Below the pieces are notes generated by a model. It had not been told where the DNA came from. It saw nothing but the letters and a program-made list of their open reading frames with translations, and did not search any database. Positions 55,614 through 64,000 of a stretch of 64,000 nucleotides of DNA are shown piece by piece (position 1 is the first letter of the stretch; each line of letters starts with the position of its first letter). The stretch comes from Lobulomyces angularis. Lineage: Eukaryota > Chytridiomycota > Chytridiomycetes > Lobulomycetales > Lobulomycetaceae. The position numbers and the translations under genes were made by a program. The stretch is from assembly GCA_027604685.1 (NCBI GenBank), contig JADHYX010000011.1, positions 1-64,000 of the forward strand, read 5' to 3'.

Positions 55614-56439
55614 TGTCTTTCAACAAAATCTTAATTTTTAGAAATTCCGTTAAGTGTTTTTAGTTAAAGTTTTCTTGCACAAACACCTTTAATCTAAATG
55701 TATTGTTTAAAATCTTTTAGGGGCAATAAATAAAGAATCCAAAAAAATAACAAATGCAATGATTAATCCCAATATTATTAATTGATAAATAATATTAATT
55801 TGATAAAATTTTTTTTTAAAAAATAAAAATTGGCAATATTGAGTTAATCCTTATATGATCAGACAATGCAAGTTTCATTAAATATTTTCTTTATTATTTT
55901 TATGATGCCAAGGTTCCGAAAGTAATTGGAATGTAATTTAACAATATTGGGACTAATTTTTGAATTTTCAAAATTCAGTATTAGTAAGTACAAATCTTGA
56001 ATATCAACAAAAGCAATAATTACAGTAACCTTGAGAGACAAATAGGGTAATGTTAACTTTGCAATCAAACCAATAACTGCATCCTGTTGTACAGACGTTT
56101 AACAAGAATTAGCCTTTGTACTAAACTATAACCGGAAGTATCAAAGTATTGGCCTTCTAGTTCAAAATTCCTTAAATCGGGGCTAGAATAGTTCCAAAAA
56201 ATTAAAAAATAGCTATTCAATTTCCTATAATTTTGATATTCAGAGTATCAAAATTTATGATTATATGAATTGAAAATTCAGTTTTATATCAATTTTCAAT
56301 CAATCTTTTTATAGAAATGTATGTATAAATAAGGTTTTTATATTCAACTAGTCTATAGATTGAAAATGGAATTAAAAAGAAAAATATTACATTAAATTAT
56401 ATATAAAAGACACTTATGTGCTGTTGTAATTCGATAAAA
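55614..56439. other. Intergenic region between formin promoter and SR-protein 3' end
   Basis: About 825 bp. A minus-strand open stretch at 55859-56068 starts only with a TTG and resembles no family, so it is not called. The part next to 55613 should hold the formin promoter. Confidence 0.45.
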
Positions 56440-58008
56440 TTAATAATTTCTTGAAAAATCTTCTCGCAGTTTAGAATAATCCCTTGGATAACTCATATCT
56501 CTTAGACTTCTTTTTTCAAACAATGGAGATACAGGTTTATCGAAAAAAGGCGATCTCGGTCTAGAAAAAATGGGAGATCTAGGACGATCATACAAAGGAG
56601 ATCTAGGACGATCACACAAAGGAGATCTAGGACGATCATACAAAGGAGATCTACGTCGCTCATATACTGGAGATCGAGACCGTCCATAAAAAGGAGACCT
56701 AGTAGGACGTTCAAACATGGGGGATCTGGAACGATCATATAAGGGTGTTCTTGTACGCTCATATAAAGGTGATCTACCTCGGGCAAGTAATGGAGACCGC
56801 CTATCGTAATAAGGTGATCTGTGTCTGTTGTATACTGGTGAACGGTCTCCAGTATTTCTAAATGGTGGAGGTGAAATCCGTCGCTCATTATGGGGACTTT
56901 TACGACCATATCCACTATCATTGAACGGCGAAATTGACCGTTGTCCTCGTACAGGTGAAATGTATCTCTCCCGAGCACGACTATGAAAAGGGGATCTAGA
57001 TCGACTTCGTGAATAATCAAATCGTCGATAATGCTCACTGCTTCTATTTATTGCTCTAATGAAATATAAAACTTATAAGCAGTTGAGTTACATAATTTAC
57101 CTTCCACGGTCACCTCTAAAACAACCTTCTCTCATCTGCTCTCTAAACACCCATTTTAATTGTTCTATACTGAATTTATTACCTGCAATATTTAGCGATG
57201 TGACCAGGTTGGCGACAATTAAAACAACATGCTCCAGCAGATATGCTATTAGGAATAATCTTTTGACCATCTTTAGAATCACCTAATTTTTCTTTTCCCA
57301 CTTGACAATATCTACTTAAATGACCAACTTCTCCACAAGAGAAGCACTTGCCGCTACGGATATCAGCCCCCTTTTCCTTATTGTCAGGACAATCTTTTGC
57401 CCAATGTTCAGCACTTCCACAAAGAAAGCAATTTCCTTGAGAATTCTGTAAGTGTGACGGATTGTTATGGGATGAGTAATTTTCATCTCCATCATTTTGG
57501 GTCCTTGTTTGCAATGTTTTGGAAGCCTTCGAGAATTCAACCAGGATACGTTGTCCTTCTATTAATCGATTGTCTAATGCATATATAGCATCCTCCGCAT
57601 CACGAGGATCCTCTTTAAAATTTAAAAATTAAAATTTAAAGAGAGTTAAGTTAGTTCAAATGTTTGAGAGTTTTGATTTAAAGATAAAAAAATTAATTTC
57701 GAAAAAAAGAATTTAGAGTTGAGTTAACTGCTGAATTTTAAAAATTAAATAAAAATTTTTACACCCATTTTTTTGACATTGATATTTTAAGTGACTTCCA
57801 CTAAACACTTACCAAATTCAACAAAACCAAACCCACCTGGCTTCAATTCAACTTGAACTAATCTTCCATATTTTGAAAACATATCTTCCAGATCTGCAGA
57901 ATTTAGAGAATTTGGCAGTTTTCCTACATAAAGCTGTTTGTTTCTATTATTTAATATTTTTCCAAAAATTTGAAAAAATCTTACTTGAGGTTTGCTTCTC
58001 AGCAGCAT
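56440..58008 (-). CDS. SR-type splicing protein: RRM, three CCHC zinc knuckles, RS/SP-repeat tail
   Basis: Starts at 58008 with MLLRSKPQ, which splices most simply to LYVGKLPNSLNSADLEDMF (RNP2), with RNP1-like GGFGFVEF just before the next intron and EDPRDAEDAIYALDNRLIEG after it. Three zinc knuckles follow: CFLCGSAEHWAKDC, CFSCGEVGHLSRYC and CFNCRQPGHIAKYC. A 15-nt micro-exon (near 57101-57115, encoding GDRG) links to the RS tail. The tail is a long series of RSPxYxRxR units (next entry). Plant RS2Z proteins have two knuckles and SRSF7 one, so three is unusual. Role: pre-mRNA splicing, inferred. It shares a 217-bp divergent promoter with NDUFS5. Confidence 0.85.
56510..56870 (-). repeat. Tandem RSPLYDRP-type coding repeat in the SR protein
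   Basis: About a dozen 8-9 residue units (RSPLYDRP, RSPLCDRP, RSPVYERR and variants). The central copies (about 56580-56660) are nearly identical 24-nt DNA repeats around GGAGATCTAGGACGATCA on the plus strand, which points to recent expansion. Older copies at the edges are more diverged. Confidence 0.85.
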
Positions 58009-58225
58009 TAAATTGATTTTTTAAGTCTTTGTTTTTAATATAAGTTTGCAGATTCGAAGTTGCAATAACAAAAGAGAATTAAAAGTAAATGTTAAAATGT
58101 AACACAAAACCAATAAATTTTTTTAATTTCTTTTCTGCATCGATCGAACAAATTTAATCTGCAATTTTGAAAAAAAAAAAAAATATTGTAAACTAAAGAA
58201 ATCTTTTCTATATTATAAAGCATTA
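58009..58225. promoter_or_regulatory. Shared divergent promoter, 217 bp
   Basis: The two start codons (58008 on minus, 58226 on plus) are only 217 bp apart, so the SR-protein and NDUFS5 genes must be transcribed from one compact bidirectional region. No specific factor site was recognised. Confidence 0.5.
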
Positions 58226-58712
58226 ATGTCATCAGGATTTGGTATTTTTTTTTTTTTTTTCTTGAACACAATTTGACAAATAAAACATGCGAATTCGATA
58301 TTTTATGTTCAAACAATTAATATTTATTTAAATAAAATACATAACAACTTTTTTTACTTTACAATGGAATTTTTTTCATTTTTTTTTAATAATTTTTTTT
58401 AGGGACAAATGGAGGAAGAGGAAGGTGCTTTCCTTTTTTTCAAGATTTCGCTAAATGTTATGTACAAGCAAATCATCCTAAACAATGTATTCTCCAATAT
58501 GAAGATTACCAAGAATGTCTGTTTCATAAAAAAGAAGTAAGCTAATAACTACTTGTTTTTTTGAATTTAACATAATAAAATAGATTCTCCGTTTAGCTTT
58601 ATTGCAAAATGAAGTGCGTCGTCAAGATGCAATTAAAAAGGTTGAGGCAACTTTGCAGAGTGACCGTGAGAAAGCCGGGCTAACGAATAAACCAGAAAAT
58701 GTGACAGCTTAA
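58226..58712 (+). CDS. NDUFS5: Mitochondrial complex I subunit NDUFS5 (15 kDa)
   Basis: Three exons: 58226-58241, 58403-58536 and 58584-58712, 92 residues. The 16-nt first exon encodes MSSGF plus one base and is joined across a T-rich intron to GTNGGRGRCFPFFQDFAKCY, reproducing the fungal start M-S/A-SGFG-xNGG-x-x-RCFPFW. Twin Cys motifs CFPFFQDFAKC and CILQYEDYQEC (CX9C pairs) and HHKKE-like FHKKE follow, as in the intermembrane-space subunit of NADH dehydrogenase. The start at 58226 is preferred over the in-frame-stopped ATG near 58364. Presence implies a working complex I in this organism. Confidence 0.88.
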
Positions 58713-58915
58713 TATAATCATTTTCTATATCAAGAATTATACATAGTTTTTTTTTTTTCTATAAACAAAAAATTAATAAATTAATACCATCATTCTAAAA
58801 TTTATTTGTTTTTTATCAACTTCTTTTATTTTATTAAAATAAAAATAAACTCTACATATAAAATTAAAAAAAAAAATTACATTAAGGCTATTTCCAAAAA
58901 TACTTGAACACAAAA
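58713..58915. other. Convergent spacer
   Basis: AT-rich, with both 3' UTRs. Nothing else recognised. Confidence 0.5.
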
Positions 58916-61900
58916 TTATGCTCTAATGCTAAATGGTTTTTCTCCATCTAAAAAAGAAAAAAAATTAGTTTTTGGTAATAAAATTGGAAATCACACCTTT
59001 TAATGGAGTTGCTGCTAATTTAGTGAGGTTATCAACACATGACATTCTAATTCTTTCAGAGGTGGCGGGACAATCAAGTACAAAGTAATCTTCAATTCCG
59101 TTTTCTTTTCTAAAACATAAAAAAGGTTTTTAAACAAGATCAATTATAAAGCAAACCTAGCGTCCTTTATTGCCTCCCTTATAGCAAAGAATACGGATGC
59201 ACCTAGGAAGAAGGGGGGTTCACCAACAGCTTTCGAACTATGAATAGCCCTAGAGTTTCGGGAACCCTTTATTAATCTAACTCTAAAGTCCACAGGAATA
59301 TCTCTAAATCCAGGGATTTTGTATAGCCCTGGACCTCTAGTTAACAATACACCAGAACTAGCAGATATTAAGGGTTCTTCAATTGTACACCAACCTTGTC
59401 CTTGTGTAAAGGCACCTTCGATTTGTCCAATATCAATGGAAGGATTAATACTTTTCCCTATATCCATAACCAGATCCGATCGTATTACCGAATGGTCACC
59501 TGTCAAAACGTCAATTTCAACTTCAGTACATGCTGCGCCATATGTGAAATAACTATACATCATTCCTTCATTAGTTTCCCTAAAATTTGTAAGAGAAGTT
59601 ACACAATAAATTTAAGTTACCAGTCATAACTTAAATCAGGGGTTTTGTAGTGACCATTTGCAGACAAGTTTACTCTTTCAAAATATGCAGCCGAAATCAG
59701 CTGGAAAACAATAAGCAAAAACATAAAAATTCAATTTTCACCTCTTCCCAAGTTTGGTCTTCTTTACCGTTCTTAAAAGGCTTTAATCTTTCATTTATCT
59801 GTTCACAAGCATCCAAAATTGCCATACCGTTAAGATCTTAAAACAGAATTAAAAAAATTTTAATGTGGTATAGGTTTTACATACCTGAAGAAACAGACGC
59901 AGCGGTAGCACTTGTATTTGCAACCATATTGGTGTTTGTTTCGCTTAAGTGAACTTTTGATATAGGAATGCCTAACGCCTGTGCTGCAACTTGAACCACT
60001 TTAAATAATAAAAAGATTAAAATTTTCCTATTATTTTAATTACTTTTAGTATGGAGTCCTTGCCCCATTTCAGTTCCACCGTGTGAAATTAGAACAGACC
60101 CATCTGTATATACATGAACTAAAGCAGAGGCTTGGTTTAAGAACCTTGCAGTAAAGGAAAGTCCAAACCTAAATAAACAATTTTTAATTTTCTGTTGTTT
60201 AAAGTATCAAATAAAAATTCGGCTACTTAGTTGGTATAGCAGAAATTCCTCTCTTTTTGAACTTGTTTTTTAAATTGAATTCTTTTACGGAGTCCAACCT
60301 TCGACTGAATTATAAAAAAAGTCTCAATTATGGCAAAATTCAATTTTTATAACATACTAAAAATCAGAAGTAGCCATTAGTTCGTGCCATACTCTTTCAA
60401 TATGAAAATCCGTAAGTTTTTGGTTATATTGAGTCAAATCGTTGACTTGGTAGAAATTAAGCTCTCTAATTTCTTCAACTGGTTTTTTCAGAGACTCTGC
60501 TACATGAGTTATAACACCTTCGCTAATCATCATTCCTTGCGGACCGCCAAATCCTCTAAATCTGTTTTTAAAAAAATATGATAATTATGCAATTATTTTT
60601 TTTATTTGTAATTTACGCAGTGTTCGTAGGTAAATTCGTTTTACACATAAATCCTGAAATTCTAACGTGTGGTATGTCGTAAGCATTATCAATATGTGTC
60701 ATTGCTCTTTCTAGCACAGCTAAAAAATTAATTTAATATCACATTTTCTAATTCTTGTTTTACATTTAGATAAATCCATACTGTACCCCGCATTATTGTA
60801 AACCTATTAACAGAGTTAGCAGATAAATAAAAATATATTTTTTACGTCGCATTCCAAAGAGATGAGTTTTCCTTCCTCGGTGAAACCACATTTATAGTCA
60901 CCTAAAAACGGATGACGATAACCAGACATCACCATATCATCTTCCCTACTTAACATGCATCTAACGGGAACACCATGCTTTCTAGCCGCTACTGCCATAC
61001 CACAAGTTAAAAATGCTGCCCTAGTTTCTTTTCCCCCGAAACCACCTCCCATCCTCTTTACTCTAACAGTCACTTTGTTGCTTAATACGCCCAAAACATG
61101 GGCAACTAAATGCTGACATTCCGAAGGATGTTGACTACTGGCAAAAACTTCAATTTCGCCATCTTCTTTTTTAGGAACAACTAGACTCACGTTTGTTTCC
61201 AAATAAAAATGCTCTTGAGCTGACATTCTAATTTTTCCTGAAACAAATTTTGTGGCTAGGCTTAATGGCCGATCATCATTTTTTTTAGCGGATTTCATCG
61301 AACTAAAATCACCATTTGCCAATTCCCTTGGATAAGGAAAAAAACTCTTTTTATCTATTGCTTCCTGGTGATTTATTGATATTTTTAATTTTCATAATGT
61401 TTTCTTTCATATACCTCAATTGTGAAGATAGTAGGCAATTTTTCGTAAGTGACTTTAACTTTCTTTGAAGCGTATCTAGCAGTTCTCTCATCATGCGCAA
61501 TAATCATTCCAATCATTTGACCAACAAAATGGACTGTTTTAGTGGCAAAAAGCTCTTCATCTATAAGTAAAAAGGTTAATTACAAAAAAACACCAAAAAA
61601 AAAGTACCCTTAAATACAGGTCCAATTATATTAGGATTGTGCTTATCATTTAAATCCATTTTAATGTCAAAATTAGGGATATCTTTCCAACTGATATAGT
61701 CAACTACTCCTTCTACTTCTAACGCTTCACTATAGTCAACACTGATTATATTAGCATGTGCTTCCGTACTACCAACGACTATTGCGTACAATTCATTGTG
61801 CAATTTAGGAATATCATCAGTGTAAACAGCTTCTCCAGTGACTTGCTTCAACGCACTTAAATGCACTGTGCTCTTTCCAACAACATCGGATCCACTGTGT

Positions 61901-64000
61901 TGTTCGAAAGACTATTATCAAATTAAAAAAATTATTCCACATTAAATCATACTTGACTTCCTTTAGATATATCCCTCTCAATGTCCTTTAAAGAAGACAA
62001 TAATCTTTCATTTAATGGTCTATTAATTGAGCAGGATTTATCTAGTTGGGAAATTTCGTGGGAAATATAAAGACCAAACTTTTCCATAAAACTATAAGCC
62101 ACTATTACAAAAAAAATGCTAAGATAAATATTTTTTTTTGCAATATGTATATTTACAGGTCTTTCTAAATTCTACTTGCCCCCCAGGCGTAGTAGCACTC
62201 ATTGGCATATCCTAAAAAAAAATTTAAAAATTAAATTTGCAACAATTTTACGGCTAAAAGAGCTTCTTGAATTGAGGGTATCACTTCAGGTGACCAAAAC
62301 CTTCCAGTAACGCTTTTAATGGCAGACATCGGTCTAAAAAATTTAAAATCGGCCAAATCATTTATATATCGATACCTAATAGTCATTGGCGCCATTCCTC
62401 CATATGCGAAAGATGCAGTTTCAATAAAATAACCTTCCGTTTCTCTCTCAAGGTTAAATCTCAAAGAAGCATTTACAATAGCAATATCATCATCCTTTCT
62501 TTTAGCTTGCTTGTAGGCTTTAATGTACTCAAACTCCCGGGTATATGGAACAACTGCAGATCAAATTAAAAATTTTTTAAAAAAAAATTTTCAATTTAAA
62601 ATTCAAAAAAAGTATATGTTATCATACAAATAGAGATTACAATTTCACTAGGCAACAGAGCGGTTTTTCTATATCCAATAAAGAACTCTTCCATTGAAAT
62701 TTTTCTTAATCCATTCTCCTTGGACTGAACTGTTAAAACAGCACCCTAGCAAATTCTTATTTAAAAAAATATCACTACGACATACCATCGCAACAAAAAT
62801 CGGATTTAAGTCGGATATAGGAGAGGCAGTAACTATGTTTCCGGCAATTGCTGCAACATTTCGGATCTGATTTCCTGCAAACCACCTAATATTTTCTAAA
62901 AGAGCTTCAAAACCACGAATTTGATGTCTTTTTAAGTTAGATTTTTTTATATCACAAATATCCAACAAATTTTTTTGAAATTTTGCAATTGTCATACATC
63001 CACCAAAAGAAACCCCATTCTCTGTTTAAATAATAAAACGTTAATTAAATATTACAATTTTACAACCTTCCATTTTAAAAGTTTTTAACTCATTTATATT
63101 TGAAGGCAAAATCAAAATGGGATACTCTAAGGATTTGAATCTGACTTCAATTCCAACTTCTGTATTTCCATTTATAACTTTTGCATTAGGAAATTGGTGC
63201 TAAATGCCAAAAAAAAAAATTGTTAAGCATAATTAAGTTGCAACAAATTTCCATACCATAATATCCAACATTTGATCTAAATTGGAAGGCTGAAACCATT
63301 TAGTTTTTCCACCATCAAAATAAAATGCATCAGGGGTAGCTAAACGTCCGTTTTCATATTCGTTCAAGAGAACTTTAGGAAATTCTAAAACTATTTCTCT
63401 TTCTTCCAAATCAGGGTGAACTTTAATATCCTCAATGTCATCTCCATCGCCTGAGGAATGGCTACATCTTTCAGTTGCGTTCTTACTTTTGCAATAGCCC
63501 TCTTCTGAACAACTTGCTTTACAGGGTTTCTTGTTGACCACAAACTATTTAAAAAAGAGGTTAATACGCCAAGTTTTAAAGAATGGTATGCAATACCTTC
63601 TTCGCACCATCTAAAATTGGTCTGTATCCTGTACATCTACAAAGATTACCTTTCAAATTTTAATGGTAAGGTGAATTCTATTACCAAACAAAATTACCAT
63701 CAAATGATTCCTCGATATCATGATCAGTAGCACTAGGATTGTTTCGTAGTAGGGCATAAAGAGACATAACAATTCCAGGTGTACAAAAACCGCACTGACT
63801 ATCAAACATTTCTATTAAAAATTAAAAAAGTTTACAAATACCTTCCATGAAAGTTGGCAATTTTTTCTTGAACTGGATGCGGATTTTGAGTATTTCCTAA
63901 GCCTTCTACCGTAATTACATGTTTTCCATTCATTGATACCAAAGGAGCAAGACAAGCATTGACAGTGAGATGGTTGATTTTTTTGTCCAAATAGTCATAA
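58916..64000 (-). CDS. XDH: Xanthine dehydrogenase, 5' end beyond the window
   Basis: Purine catabolism: hypoxanthine to xanthine to urate with NAD. From the window end: [66 protein letters not shown] (second [2Fe-2S] cluster). FAD domain: [10 protein letters not shown] and [20 protein letters not shown]. Molybdenum domain: [69 protein letters not shown], and near the end [20 protein letters not shown] with the base Glu. The stop is 58916-58918 after KPFSIRA. A Cys-rich linker ([20 protein letters not shown], about 63500) separates FeS and FAD domains. The first 80-100 residues and start codon are outside. More than 15 short introns. Xanthine rather than aldehyde oxidase is favoured by overall pattern. 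Confidence 0.95.

Noticed and set aside
55859..56068. Minus-strand 69-codon open stretch
   Set aside because: Begins only with TTG, ends in AT-rich sequence, and resembles nothing known.

Overview
The window is AT-rich (roughly 70 percent by eye) eukaryotic nuclear DNA. Genes are dense, sit on both strands and are cut by many short introns, mostly 45-100 bp with GTA donors and AG acceptors. Several gene ends only make sense after adding short or distal exons by hand; this was done for the GNAT, KIN1, PIERCE-like and NDUFS5 genes. The gene set points to the fungal side of the opisthokonts: Cdc24 with CH/DH/PH/PB1, a TEY-type Slt2/Mpk1 MAP kinase, Kin1 with a KA1 tail, and KEL3/KLHDC4 with a C-terminal DUF4110. 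It also carries genes that Dikarya usually lack: a gamma-secretase nicastrin and a PIERCE-like ciliary microtubule inner protein. A complex I subunit (NDUFS5) is present. My inference is an early-diverging, flagellated (zoosporic) holomycotan such as a chytrid or an aphelid. Rozella allomycis itself is disfavoured because complex I is reported lost there.

Layout. 0.5-4.1 kb: CDC24 (+). 4.2-6.7 kb: KEL3/KLHDC4 (+). 7.1-7.9 kb: FlaR-like P-loop kinase (+). 8.2-8.7 kb: GNAT acetyltransferase (-). 8.7-10.1 kb: gene-poor. 10.1-13.0 kb: secreted alpha-amylase with CBM48 (+). 13.3-15.7 kb: Miro/GEM1 (-). 15.7-17.2 kb: gene-poor, with a direct repeat and a decayed coding relic. 17.2-19.0 kb: Rieske plus DUF455 ferritin-like gene (+). 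19.4-20.9 kb: MAP kinase (-). 21.8-25.3 kb: KIN1/PAR-1 kinase (+). 25.8-26.8 kb: proteasome beta-3 (-). 27.5-30.7 kb: double-START membrane protein (+). 31.3-33.4 kb: 5'-truncated DIS3/RRP44 (+). 33.7-37.6 kb: SEC24 (-). 38.1-39.5 kb: bystin/ENP1 (+). 39.8-40.9 kb: SWEET sugar transporter (-). 41.1-43.3 kb: 7TM receptor-like protein (-). 43.8-46.6 kb: nicastrin (+). 46.8-47.1 kb: PIERCE-like (-). 47.9-48.8 kb: UBC12 (+). 49.2-49.9 kb: CHTOP-like mRNA-export factor (+). 50.0-55.6 kb: diaphanous-type formin (-). 56.4-58.0 kb: SR protein with RRM and three zinc knuckles (-). 58.2-58.7 kb: NDUFS5 (+). 58.9 kb to the window end: xanthine dehydrogenase (-), 5' end outside.

Some functions connect. 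Cdc24, the formin, Slt2 and Kin1 are all polarity and cell-wall components. Sec24 is secretory. The amylase and SWEET transporter would fit starch digestion and sugar uptake. No operons, CRISPR arrays, tRNA or rRNA genes, or intact transposons were seen. The most unusual structures are the formin FH1 region, built from about twenty micro-exons; a probable Rieske-DUF455 fusion with a 3-nt exon; tandem START domains sharing an intron position; and nicastrin beside a large-loop 7TM receptor.
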